Assembly (NCBI GenBank): GCA_947630175.1
Contig: CANRGJ010000006.1
Span: 62,001 to 126,000, forward strand
Source: an uncultured Ruminiclostridium sp.
GTDB taxonomy: Bacteria > Bacillota > Clostridia > Oscillospirales > Ruminococcaceae
Reading direction: 5' to 3'
Length of the DNA: 64,000 nt
The position numbers were made by a program, and so were the translations under genes. The notes below the pieces were generated by a model. The model made no database searches, was not told where the DNA came from, and worked only from the letters and a program-made list of their open reading frames with translations. Of this stretch, positions 33,304 to 41,013 are shown piece by piece (within the stretch, counting starts at the first letter, position 1; each line of letters starts with the position of its first letter).

Positions 33304-33603
33304 ATGCTTTATTATCTTTGCGAGCGTATCACTGAATTGCGAAAGACTTTCGGGATAACTCAATCTGACCTTGCACGGCGGCTTGACGTAACACGAAGCT
33401 CCGTCAACTCTTGGGAAATGGGCTTATCTATCCCCCAGCTAAAGCACATTGTCGAGATGTCCAAAATCTTCAACACCACCGTTGACGGCTTGCTCAACAC
33501 TTCTCAGCGAGTGGTAATAGACATAACCGACCTTTCCGAAAAGGAACAGCAGGCGGTATTCGGCATAGTGGACTGCCTGAAGAACAAAGCCGAACAACAG
33601 TAA
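33304..33603 (+). CDS. XRE-family transcriptional regulator (99 residues)
   Basis: ATG 33304 is preceded by AAAGGAGG. The protein has an XRE helix-turn-helix at 5-60 (ITELRKTFGITQSDLARRLD, then VTRSSVNSWEMGLSIPQLKHI), followed by a short acidic/helical tail (DLSEKEQQAVFGIVDCLKNK) as seen in small phage-like or house-keeping repressors. A 15-bp palindrome precedes the gene. It stands between the LRR gene (divergent) and the third MoxR cassette and may regulate either or only itself. Confidence 0.85.
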   Translation: MLYYLCERITELRKTFGITQSDLARRLDVTRSSVNSWEMGLSIPQLKHIVEMSKIFNTTVDGLLNTSQRVVIDITDLSEKEQQAVFGIVDCLKNKAEQQ

Positions 33604-33638
33604 AACAGCCGAGCATTTTAAATGACGGCTGTTTTTTT
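33604..33638 (+). terminator. Terminator after the XRE regulator gene
   Basis: AACAGCCG/CGGCTGTT stem followed by a T7 run, immediately after the stop codon. Confidence 0.85.
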
Positions 33639-33641
33639 ATA

Positions 33642-33670
33642 TTGATTTTTTTCAAAAATAGTATTATACT
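33642..33670 (+). promoter_or_regulatory. Promoter of the third MoxR cassette
   Basis: TTGATT (33642-33647), 17 bases, TATACT (33665-33670), about 28 bases before the moxR start. Confidence 0.75.
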
Positions 33671-33698
33671 GAAATAAGAAACAAAAGGAGGCGTTCCT

Positions 33699-34646
33699 AT
33701 GGATCCGTCAAAAGCTCACAACGTCACCGCCCAGGTGAACAAGGTCATTCTCGGCAAGGAAAAAGAGGTGGAGGAGGTAATGCTCACCTTTCTTGCCGAC
33801 GGACATATTTTGCTTGAGGACATTCCCGGCGTGGGAAAGACCACCCTTGCCCTTGCCTTTTCAAAGGCTATGGCTTTGGACTGCCGCCGTGTGCAGTTTA
33901 CTCCCGACGTAATGCCCTCGGATCTGACGGGATTTTCCGTTTACCGCCGTGACGAGGAACGCTTCGTTTATCAGCAGGGAAGCGTGTTCTGCAACCTGCT
34001 CCTTGCCGACGAGATAAACAGGACTTCACCAAAGACCCAGTCCGCCCTGCTTGAGGTTATGGAGGAACGGCGTGTTTCGGTGGAGGGAGTGACCCGTGAC
34101 GTACCAAAGCCTTTTCTTGTAATAGCCACACAGAACCCGTTCGGCACGGCGGGAACACAGCTCCTGCCTCCTGCGCAGGTGGACCGCTTTATGTCCACGC
34201 TGACCTTAGGCTATCCCGACAGGGAACACGAGCTTGAAATGGCTATGACCGTGGGAGAGGAACAGCGTGCCGACAGCGTGGTAACCGTTATGACAAGGGA
34301 AGAATTATTGCAGGCACAGCACGATATACACACCGTTTTCATAAAAGAAGAGGTGGGGAACTACATACTTGATTTAGTTACCGCCACCAGAGCCCACCGC
34401 TATATTGAGCGTGGCGCAAGCCCCAGAGCGACTATCGCCCTTGTAAAGCTGTCCAAAAGCGCCGCATGGTACAAGGGGCGCGATTACGTCACTCCCGCAG
34501 ATGCGGCGGAGCAGTTCGTCTACGCCGTTTCCCACAGGATAACGCTTAATTCCTCCGCCAGAATGGACGGAATGACAAAGGCGGCGGTGCTGAACGAAAT
34601 ACTTTCCTCCGTGAAAAAGCCGCCTATGGGAGAAAAGGGCAGATGA
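33699..34646 (+). CDS. MoxR-family AAA+ ATPase (third locus)
   Basis: The 315-residue protein has Walker A (LEDIPGVGKTTLALAF), Walker B (LLLADEINRTSPKTQSALLE), sensor block QNPFGTAGTQLLPPAQVDRF and lid motif GASPRATIALVKLSKSA. AAAAGGAGG precedes the ATG. Its stop overlaps the ATG of the DUF58 gene (ATGA). In the family, MoxR works with DUF58 and transglutaminase-like partners encoded in the same order. Compared with the other two copies it has GVGKT in place of GTGKT and LLPPAQVD in place of PLPEAQLD, so it is a separate lineage rather than a recent duplicate. Confidence 0.93.
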   Translation: MDPSKAHNVTAQVNKVILGKEKEVEEVMLTFLADGHILLEDIPGVGKTTLALAFSKAMALDCRRVQFTPDVMPSDLTGFSVYRRDEERFVYQQGSVFCNLLLADEINRTSPKTQSALLEVMEERRVSVEGVTRDVPKPFLVIATQNPFGTAGTQLLPPAQVDRFMSTLTLGYPDREHELEMAMTVGEEQRADSVVTVMTREELLQAQHDIHTVFIKEEVGNYILDLVTATRAHRYIERGASPRATIALVKLSKSAAWYKGRDYVTPADAAEQFVYAVSHRITLNSSARMDGMTKAAVLNEILSSVKKPPMGEKGR

Positions 34647-35680
34647 GCAGGATAGTTTTCGGACTGCTTGCCGTTCTCACCTATTATCTTGCGGGAATGT
34701 ACCTTTCGTTGCCGCTGATGATACTCGGCTTTGCGGAGCTTTTCCTGCTGGTATTTCTCATATTCCTGCCCCGCTATCTGAAAAAACATCTGTCCGTTGA
34801 ATTTATCAAGAAAAGCGAAACGGCGGAGCTTGGCGGTGAAATGCGCTGTCACCTTGTGATACATAACACAGGGAAGCTCCCCGTCAGCAGAGCAAGACTA
34901 CGCTTAAAGCTGAAATATGCGGGGGAAACAAAGGAAGTCACCCGCCGCCTTTATCTCGGGGCGGAAAAGGGCGACAGCGAAACGGAATTTTCTTTCCGCG
35001 CCGAATACTGCGGCTTGATACAGATAAAGGCGGATAAACTTCGGGTATACGATTATATGTCCCTTTACTCCTCCTCAAAGCCGCTGGACGCATATATGGA
35101 GGCGGCAGTTTTCCCTGTAAGCAGTCCGCTTGCCATAGACCTGCCCGCCGAGGCGTTTGACAACACAGGCGTTTCAGAGCTTACAGCAGACAAAATGGGA
35201 GAAAACAACGACGAGATACGCCAAATACGGGAGTACCGCACGGGCGACTCCAACCGCCACGTCCACTGGAATTTGAGCGCCAAGACCGACAAGCTGTGGA
35301 TAAAGGAATATCAGAAGGACACCGACCTTACGGCGGGGATATTGCTTTCCTGCGGCGGTGAGATCACAACTCAACAGCAAAGCGCATTTTACAGCCTGTT
35401 CTTTTCCCTTGCGCTGGGACTTTTGCAAAGCGCCGCTTTGGTGAAGGTCTGCTGGTACGACGGCGGGAAAGGCGGCTATATCTTCGACGAAGCGGCAAAC
35501 GCCGAGCAGTTGCAGGAATTGCTGGTAAGACTTTACAGAAGTAATCTATCCAAGGCGGATAACGCTCCCGCTTTTGAATATCTTTTCAGATTGACCACAG
35601 ACCTTGAGCTTTACGACAAGGAAAAGCAAATACGCCGCTTTACTGCGGAGGAGATACTGACAGGAAATATCACCCTTTGA
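34643..35680 (+). CDS. DUF58 domain protein (third locus)
   Basis: The 345-residue protein has two N-terminal membrane segments (about 5-42), a beta-rich domain, and the DUF58 core signature IREYRTGDSNRHVHWNLSAK near 193-212. It starts four bases inside the moxR gene and ends 15 bases before the transglutaminase gene. The same order occurs once in the 15-23 kb operon. Role as in the family: a VWA-like partner of MoxR; the substrate is unknown. Confidence 0.9.
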   Translation: MSRIVFGLLAVLTYYLAGMYLSLPLMILGFAELFLLVFLIFLPRYLKKHLSVEFIKKSETAELGGEMRCHLVIHNTGKLPVSRARLRLKLKYAGETKEVTRRLYLGAEKGDSETEFSFRAEYCGLIQIKADKLRVYDYMSLYSSSKPLDAYMEAAVFPVSSPLAIDLPAEAFDNTGVSELTADKMGENNDEIRQIREYRTGDSNRHVHWNLSAKTDKLWIKEYQKDTDLTAGILLSCGGEITTQQQSAFYSLFFSLALGLLQSAALVKVCWYDGGKGGYIFDEAANAEQLQELLVRLYRSNLSKADNAPAFEYLFRLTTDLELYDKEKQIRRFTAEEILTGNITL

Positions 35681-35695
35681 GAAAGGAGGAGCAAA

Positions 35696-37966
35696 ATGGC
35701 AAAATTCAAGCTGAACCCGGCCGTTTCAAAGAAGAAGGAAAATGAACCCCTGCCTCTCGTTATGCTTATTTTCCTGCTCGCGGGAGTTTTGGGAATACTT
35801 TTGCTTTTTCGCTCCCCCGCCGCCAACGATTACAGCGCGGCATTGGTACTGCCCTTTACGGCTGTTCTCTGCTGGGCGATATGGTTTACCTACAACAAAA
35901 GCAAAACGGCTTTCTGGCTGCTTGCGGCTGCCTGTACGGTTGGCTGTTTCCTTGCGCTTTTTATTTTTCACAGGACCTTCGGACTTCAGATCTTTCACAC
36001 GGTGCGCCTGCTCTTTACCAACGATTCCCTTGAAACGACGGATCTCACCGCCCTTGCTATGCTTTTGTCCGTAATTTTGTCCTTCGGGATTTTCGGGATA
36101 GAATGTCCCGGGCGCAGTCACGCCCTGCTTTACCTTTTCACCACGGCGCTGTTGCTGTTCGCTCCCATAATCGACATAAAGGCGAATATCGAAACTGCGT
36201 TTTTGCTTTTGCTGTTTCAGCTTTCCTTCTGGGCGGTAATGTCCGTTACTCAGGAAAATAAAAAGAGAACGCTTTTCACCAAGGGCAGACTGCGCCTTGC
36301 GGGAAACAGCGCCCTTGCCCTGACCCTTGCTCTGATAATAGCTTTCCTTGCCGCATTCCCACTTGTGGCGTCATCATCTTCATTGTTTTTCGATTCCGTT
36401 TATACTGTGGAGGGATTTATCTACCGTTCCTTTGACAACCTGACGGGACGCTCCGAGCAGCTTGTTGCGGGAGGACAGATAAATAACGGCAACAACTACC
36501 CCACAGGCACTCCTCACCTTGAAGTAACAGTAGACAGTCTTCCCACCGAGAGCATATATCTTCGCGGCTTCAGCGGCGGAGACTACAAAAACGGAAACTG
36601 GACGAATACAAGCGATTTCATTCCCATGTCCGTCTATTACCACGATGAAACCATTTTTTATCCCGCAGATCTGGAGCTGATGATGTATGAGCTGAACCGC
36701 AGTGAGGACAAGGAGCACACTATTACTATCCGTCACCTAAGCGGAGATTACAGCGTATTTTACAGACCGTATTTCAGCTCCGACCTGCTTCCTTATGATG
36801 AGGAGGACTATCATTTTTTTAGTGACAATGCGCCTGAGGATTACGAAGGTTATTCCTACAACTTCACAGAGCAGAAGAATCTTCTCACCTATAATGATTA
36901 TAACAGATTGGACGATACGGAGCTTCCGCAGCTGCTTGAGAGAAGAAGAGACTATATGGAATATGCTGAAAGCCGATTTACCGCATATCCGAGAGAGGAT
37001 CTGCCCAGACTTTCCACTCTCGTGGCGGAGAATCCCCTTACCGAGCTTGACGACATAACCGCCTTTATCCTGTATACCCTGAACAGCAACGCCGAGTACA
37101 GCCTTACTCCCGGCTGGACGCCCTGGGGAAAGGAGATAGCGGAATATTTCCTGTTCGAGCGAAAGGCGGGCTACTGCCAGCACTTTGCGCTGGTGGCAAC
37201 GCTGATGTACAGAATGTACGGCGTTCCCGCCCGCTACGTCACGGGATACAGAGTTGACCCCGACGATTTTTATTCTGCTTCCGACAATGAGTTTAAGGCA
37301 ACTGTCACCGACGCCTCCGCCCACGCCTGGGTGGAGATATATCTAATGCAGTACGGCTGGGTGCCTGTGGAGGTAACTCCCGCCGCCAACGCTTCGACCC
37401 TCTATCCGGGACTCAGCGGCATAAGGCTGAATATGCTGATGTTCCAGCACGGCTGGGGTCAATCAGGCTCAGTCCAGCAGGCCTCCGACAGCGGGAACAT
37501 TGCTCAGCAGTCCGACATAACCTCTCTCCTTTCAGGAATGAACGTTGACCTTGACGCCTTACTGCCGCCGCTTGGTATAGCCCTTGGGGTATGCGTGCTT
37601 ATTGCGGCTCCTCTGTTCATTATCCTGCGGCGCAGACGAAAGCTGAAAAAGCGGGAAACGGAGGATTGCCGTGCGGCGTTTTACCGAATGACCCAGGCAT
37701 TGAACCTCTGCGGTGAAATGACAGATTACGACGGCTGGGAAACGGACTACGCACAGCGCCTATCCAAGACCGTTCCAGACATAACCGACGAGGAAGCAAA
37801 GCAAATGCTTTCCGCCGTCAGCAAAGCCGCCTGCGGAAATACCCCCGTGAACGCCGAGGAAGAAGCAATAACCCGAAGCGTCGCCCGCCGCGTCTGCGAT
37901 TACGCCTATCAGCATATGGACCTGCCCAGAAAGCTGTTTTTCAAATATATTAAGGCGTATGTTTAA
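35696..37966 (+). CDS. Membrane transglutaminase-like protein (third locus)
   Basis: The 756-residue protein has about seven N-terminal membrane helices (to about residue 235), an outer region with the transglutaminase-like core, a single helix near 625-645 (IALGVCVLIAAPLFIILRRR), and a cytoplasmic DUF4129-like tail. The core shows C494 (GYCQHFALVATLMY) and H543 (ASAHAWVEIY); the third triad position is Glu559 in WVPVEVTPA instead of the common Asp in DPTP. That change is known in some family members but may alter activity. AAAGGAGG precedes the ATG. Last gene of the three-gene operon, followed by a hairpin. Confidence 0.9.
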   Translation: MAKFKLNPAVSKKKENEPLPLVMLIFLLAGVLGILLLFRSPAANDYSAALVLPFTAVLCWAIWFTYNKSKTAFWLLAAACTVGCFLALFIFHRTFGLQIFHTVRLLFTNDSLETTDLTALAMLLSVILSFGIFGIECPGRSHALLYLFTTALLLFAPIIDIKANIETAFLLLLFQLSFWAVMSVTQENKKRTLFTKGRLRLAGNSALALTLALIIAFLAAFPLVASSSSLFFDSVYTVEGFIYRSFDNLTGRSEQLVAGGQINNGNNYPTGTPHLEVTVDSLPTESIYLRGFSGGDYKNGNWTNTSDFIPMSVYYHDETIFYPADLELMMYELNRSEDKEHTITIRHLSGDYSVFYRPYFSSDLLPYDEEDYHFFSDNAPEDYEGYSYNFTEQKNLLTYNDYNRLDDTELPQLLERRRDYMEYAESRFTAYPREDLPRLSTLVAENPLTELDDITAFILYTLNSNAEYSLTPGWTPWGKEIAEYFLFERKAGYCQHFALVATLMYRMYGVPARYVTGYRVDPDDFYSASDNEFKATVTDASAHAWVEIYLMQYGWVPVEVTPAANASTLYPGLSGIRLNMLMFQHGWGQSGSVQQASDSGNIAQQSDITSLLSGMNVDLDALLPPLGIALGVCVLIAAPLFIILRRRRKLKKRETEDCRAAFYRMTQALNLCGEMTDYDGWETDYAQRLSKTVPDITDEEAKQMLSAVSKAACGNTPVNAEEEAITRSVARRVCDYAYQHMDLPRKLFFKYIKAYV

Positions 37967-37975
37967 AAAACAAAA

Positions 37976-38005
37976 ATACGCTCCCGCAAAGAGCGCATTT
38001 TATTT
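37976..38005 (+). terminator. Terminator of the third MoxR cassette
   Basis: CGCTC/GAGCG stem (extended by AT pairs around one mismatch), 7-base loop, then ATTTTATTTGTATTT. Confidence 0.7.
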
Positions 38006-38073
38006 GTATTTACTTAATTTTTGAAACTACTCTGTTTTAATCAGCAAAAAACCGCACCCTTTCCTGAACTCCC

Positions 38074-38235
38074 TGCTCGCAATTTTACGGTTTTGCGTAG
38101 CAAAATGAATTTCCTTAAGGGAAATTCAAGAAAAATTGCGCCAGAAAAAGAGCTGAGGACGAGCCGTCAGGCGACAGACGAAGCCTTTTTCCATTTGCAA
38201 AAATGCCTCTCGAATGAGGGGAATTTTCCTAATGG
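38074..38235. repeat. Structured 162-bp repeat, copy 1
   Basis: Direct repeat of the element at 38244-38405, spaced 170 bases start to start, more than 90 percent alike by eye. The first part folds on paper into a three-way junction: outer stem GCAATTTT/AAAATTGC enclosing hairpins TTTTGC-GTA-GCAAAA and GAATTTCC-TTAAG-GGAAATTC. A second hairpin (CCTCTC/GAGGGG) lies near the end. Short open frames running through it (KIAPEKELRTSRQ type) lack ribosome binding sites and I take them as by-products. Confidence 0.8.
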
Positions 38236-38243
38236 CAGCACCT

Positions 38244-38405
38244 TGCTCGCAATTTTACGGTTTTGCGCAGCAAAATGAATTTCCTTAAGGGAAATTCAAG
38301 AAAAATTGCGCCAGAAAAAGAGCTGAGGACGAGCCGACAGGCGACGTACAAAGCCTTTTTTCATTTGCAAAAATGCTCCTCAAATGAGGAGCATTTTCCT
38401 AATGG
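38244..38405. repeat. Structured 162-bp repeat, copy 2, abutting tRNA-Arg
   Basis: Second copy with the same fold. The loop of the first hairpin differs (GCA in place of GTA), while stems are kept. The terminal hairpin is perfect here (ATGCTCCTCA/TGAGGAGCAT). The copy ends at the base next to the CCA end of the tRNA gene. The remainder of the gap 37967-38405 holds only the upstream terminator and the 8-base spacer between copies. Confidence 0.8.
38369..38398 (-). terminator. Terminator of tRNA-Arg inside repeat copy 2
   Basis: On the minus strand a perfect 10-bp stem ATGCTCCTCA/TGAGGAGCAT with a 2-base loop is followed by TTTTT, 10-40 bases after the tRNA 3' end. Confidence 0.75.
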
Positions 38406-38481
38406 TGGCCTGCCCGGCCGGAGTCGAACCGGCAGTCTTCGGAGTCGGAGTCCGACGCATTATCCATTGTGCTACGGGCAG
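38406..38481 (-). tRNA. tRNA-Arg (anticodon CCG), CCA encoded
   Basis: The minus strand gives a 76-nt cloverleaf. Acceptor stem CTGCCCG/CGGGCAG, anticodon stem TCGGA/TCCGA with loop CTCCGAC (anticodon CCG at loop positions 3-5), T-stem GCCGG/CCGGC with loop TTCGACT, discriminator G, and an encoded CCA. It reads the CGG arginine codon. The D-stem (GCAC/ATGC) is the weakest part. A promoter and terminator of its own flank it. Confidence 0.95.
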
Positions 38482-38485
38482 AAAT

Positions 38486-38510
38486 AAAGGCGGCTTTGTG
38501 ACCGCCTTTT
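38486..38510 (-). terminator. Terminator of the aminotransferase gene
   Basis: AAAGGCGG/CCGCCTTT stem with T-rich flanks on both sides. It lies between the aminotransferase stop and the tRNA and overlaps the start region of the tRNA promoter. Confidence 0.75.
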
Positions 38511-38539
38511 ATTTTACCATAAAATCAGCTGAAATGCAA
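38511..38539 (-). promoter_or_regulatory. Promoter of tRNA-Arg
   Basis: On the minus strand TTGCAT (38539-38534), 17 bases, TG-extended TAAAAT (38516-38511). The transcript would start near 38504, inside the terminator hairpin of the gene before, so that hairpin does not form in the tRNA transcript. Confidence 0.65.
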
Positions 38540-38542
38540 GCC

Positions 38543-39814
38543 TTATTTCTCCAGCACTTCGATAGCCGCCAGCTTTGCGGAGGTGCAGAATATCTCCATC
38601 GCCTTGGAAAGCTCTTCAACGGTGGGGAAGGTGGGCGCAATCCTTATATTGTTGTCCTGCGGGTCCTTTCCGTAGGGGAAGGTAGCCCCCGCATTGGTCA
38701 GCACGACCCCCGCCTCTTTGCAAAGCTGCACCGTTCTCTTTGCCGTTCCGGGAAGTCCGTTGAAGGACACGAAATACCCGCCGTTGGGCTTGTGCCATTG
38801 ACCGATGCCCAGCGGCTCTATCTGCGTTTCCAGAGCGTAGAGGACTACCTTGAATTTAGGAGCGATAATCGCCCTGTGCATTTTCATATGCTCCTGTATC
38901 CCCTCGTAGTCCTTGAAAAATCTTGCGTGGCGCAGCTGATTCAGCTTGTCGTAGCCGATAGTCTGATAGCTCATCTGCTCTTTTATGAAATTTATGTTCG
39001 CCTCGCTTGCAGCAAGCACCGCAAGCCCGCCGCCGGGGAAGCTGATCTTTGAGGTGGAAGTAAATATGTACACCATATTTTCCTTGCCCGTTTTCTTGCA
39101 CTCGTCAAGAATGTTCAGCAGCTTGTCGGGAGTATCGGTGAGATGATGAACGCAGTAGGCGTGGTCCCAGAATATCCTGAAATCGTCCGCTTTCGGGCTC
39201 AGGTTCGCAAACCGCCTTACCACCTCGTCGGAATAGGTTATCCCCGAAGGATTGGAGTACATCGGAACGCACCATATACCCTTTATCTCCTCGTCCTCGC
39301 TGACCAGTTTTTCCACCATATCCATATCGGGACCGTCGCTCTTGTAAGGCACAGTTATCATCTCGATACCCATGCTTTCGCATATTGCGAAATGCCTGTC
39401 ATATCCCGGAGCAGGGCAGAGGAATTTAACGTGTTCATATTTGCCCCAAGGCTTTTTTCCGCCCAGAACGCCCAGGAGCATAGCCCTCGCGATACTGTCG
39501 TACATCATACAAAGGCTGGAGTTCCCGCCTACGATAAGCTCATATCTTCCCACGCCCAGCATAGGCATAAACAGCCTTTTCGCCTCGTAAATGCCGTCAA
39601 GCACGCCGTAGTTGCGGCAGTCGATACCGTTTTCGCTGACAAATTCGCCGTCAAGACAGTGCAAAAGCATATCCTCGCTCAAGTCAAGCTGTATAGGCGC
39701 AGGCTTGCCCCTTGACATATCCAGCTTCAACCCCATAGCCTTGTACTTCTCATACTGCTCAAGGACCGTTTTCTTTTCCTTTTGCAGCTCTTCCTTTGTC
39801 ATATCCTTATACAT
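38543..39814 (-). CDS. PLP-dependent aminotransferase, class I fold (aspartate-type, PF12897-like)
   Basis: The 423-residue protein begins MYKDMTKEELQKEKKTVLEQ (ATG 39814 with GGAGG 7 bases upstream). It shows the fold-type-I core: LDMSRGKPAP, NYGVLDG, GGNSSLCMMYD for phosphate binding, SNPSGITYSD, the WDHAYCVH segment with the pyridoxal Asp, TSTSKISFPGGG with the PLP-binding Lys256, and NNIRIAPTFP with the substrate-binding Arg. It matches the group of aminotransferases annotated as aspartate or alanine-glyoxylate-like, common in Firmicutes; the amino acid substrate cannot be fixed. Own promoter and terminator. Confidence 0.88.
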   Translation of the reverse strand: MYKDMTKEELQKEKKTVLEQYEKYKAMGLKLDMSRGKPAPIQLDLSEDMLLHCLDGEFVSENGIDCRNYGVLDGIYEAKRLFMPMLGVGRYELIVGGNSSLCMMYDSIARAMLLGVLGGKKPWGKYEHVKFLCPAPGYDRHFAICESMGIEMITVPYKSDGPDMDMVEKLVSEDEEIKGIWCVPMYSNPSGITYSDEVVRRFANLSPKADDFRIFWDHAYCVHHLTDTPDKLLNILDECKKTGKENMVYIFTSTSKISFPGGGLAVLAASEANINFIKEQMSYQTIGYDKLNQLRHARFFKDYEGIQEHMKMHRAIIAPKFKVVLYALETQIEPLGIGQWHKPNGGYFVSFNGLPGTAKRTVQLCKEAGVVLTNAGATFPYGKDPQDNNIRIAPTFPTVEELSKAMEIFCTSAKLAAIEVLEK

Positions 39815-39850
39815 AAAAATTCCTCCCGAAATCATTTTTTACTAAATAAC

Positions 39851-39879
39851 ATTATATTTCATAAACGGAAAAATTGCAA
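39851..39879 (-). promoter_or_regulatory. Promoter of the aminotransferase gene
   Basis: On the minus strand TTGCAA (39879-39874), 17 bases, TATAAT (39856-39851), about 40 bases before the start codon. Confidence 0.8.
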
Positions 39880-40091
39880 GTTATTTTTCCAAATCCTGCA
39901 AAATTTATTTGCCGTGACAGATATAGTCCTTGTAAAGCGCATATGGCGGGAAATGGCGAAAAATCCGCCGTTTTGCCGAATACGTTCAGCAGGTTTAAGG
40001 GGGCGGAACAAACGAAGTTGACAATTTTATACTGTTTGCACAGCCATTTTTACACATTCCTGCCAAATTTCGTGAAAATGCGCAAAAATGC

Positions 40092-40120
40092 TTTACAAAA
40101 TAAAAATTTTGTACTATAAT
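40092..40120 (+). promoter_or_regulatory. Promoter of the sugar transferase gene
   Basis: TTTACA (40092-40097), 17 bases, TATAAT (40115-40120). The 341-base gap 39836-40176 holds this promoter and the divergent aminotransferase promoter; no further structure in it is convincing. Confidence 0.8.
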
Positions 40121-40176
40121 AAATCACAAGGAACGCAAACAAAGAATGCCTTATACGGCTGTAAGGAGCGTAAAAA

Positions 40177-40893
40177 TTGTATCTGGAAAAAGAGATACCG
40201 TTGACGAGAAGCGAAGCGCAGGCGGTCGCTGAAAAGCCCGTAGCGCCTCAGCAGACCAAAGCGGTGGTTGAATCTAAGCCCGTATATGATTTTTTCAAGC
40301 GGGCGTTTGACATATTTTGCGCTGTTGTCGGACTTGTACTGTCAAGCCCGTTATTTTTGGTGTTTACGATTCTTGTCGCGGCGGAACGAAGCGGAAAGCA
40401 TATTTTCTTCAGCCAGAGGCGGCTGGGAAAGGGCGGAAAAATAATACATATCTACAAATTCCGCAGTATGGTGGACGACGCCGAAAATGTTGAGAAGTGG
40501 CTGAACAAAGCTCAGCTGAAGCAATATTACAGCGAATACAAGGTGGAAAACGACCCCCGTGTCACAAAGGTGGGGCATTTTCTCCGCAGAACGGGACTTG
40601 ACGAGTTGCCGCAATTGATAAATATACTGAAAGGCGATCTCAGCCTTGTAGGACCAAGACCGATACAGGAATCGGAAACCGCACTTTACGGTGCGGACAA
40701 GGATCTGCTCCTTTCGGTAAAGCCGGGATTGACAGGATACTGGCAGGCATACTGCTCAGGCGACACTACATATACAAACAAAAAACGTCAGCGTATGGAG
40801 CTTTTTTACGTCAAGCACCGCAACTTCGGCTGGGACATAAAAATATGCTTTGCCACGGCAGGCGCTATCATAAGAAAGATAAAGCGCGGCTAA
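40177..40893 (+). CDS. Undecaprenyl-phosphate sugar phosphotransferase (polysaccharide-initiating)
   Basis: The 238-residue protein starts at TTG with AAGGAG upstream. A polar N-terminus of about 40 residues precedes one re-entrant membrane helix (about 46-68, FDIFCAVVGLVLSSPLFLVF). The catalytic domain follows: FSQRRLGKGGKIIHIYKFRS, MVDDAE with the Asp-Glu pair, NDPRVTKVGHFLRRTGLDELP and LVGPRPIQESE. These are the marks of monotopic phosphoglycosyl transferases (WbaP/EpsL/PglC type), which move a sugar phosphate from UDP-sugar to undecaprenyl phosphate and start a surface polysaccharide. It opens the 40-52 kb cluster. Confidence 0.93.
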   Translation: MYLEKEIPLTRSEAQAVAEKPVAPQQTKAVVESKPVYDFFKRAFDIFCAVVGLVLSSPLFLVFTILVAAERSGKHIFFSQRRLGKGGKIIHIYKFRSMVDDAENVEKWLNKAQLKQYYSEYKVENDPRVTKVGHFLRRTGLDELPQLINILKGDLSLVGPRPIQESETALYGADKDLLLSVKPGLTGYWQAYCSGDTTYTNKKRQRMELFYVKHRNFGWDIKICFATAGAIIRKIKRG

Positions 40894-40909
40894 AAAAAAA
40901 CAAAAAGTA

Positions 40910-40935
40910 AAGGCGCAGGCTGCGGTCTGCGCCTT
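40910..40935 (+). terminator. Hairpin after the sugar transferase gene
   Basis: AAGGCGCAG/CTGCGCCTT, 9 bp, without a T-run; it precedes the stronger terminator at 40959. Confidence 0.5.
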
Positions 40936-40958
40936 GAGTGTATCAAGGGTACCGGAAA

Positions 40959-41001
40959 CTTTATGAGGGAACCGCAGTGGGTTCCCTCATAAAGCATTTT
41001 T
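40959..41001. terminator. Strong bidirectional terminator (15-bp stem)
   Basis: CTTTATGAGGGAACC and GGTTCCCTCATAAAG form a perfect 15-bp stem around a 6-base loop, followed by CATTTTT on the plus strand. It ends the sugar transferase transcript and the opposite Ig-like gene. Confidence 0.85.
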
Positions 41002-41013
41002 GTAAATTCAGCG

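Noticed and set aside
38021-38487. Open frames of 74-85 codons through the two repeat copies and the tRNA
   Set aside because: They lack ribosome binding sites, are repeats of each other because the DNA is repeated, and one runs through a clear tRNA gene.
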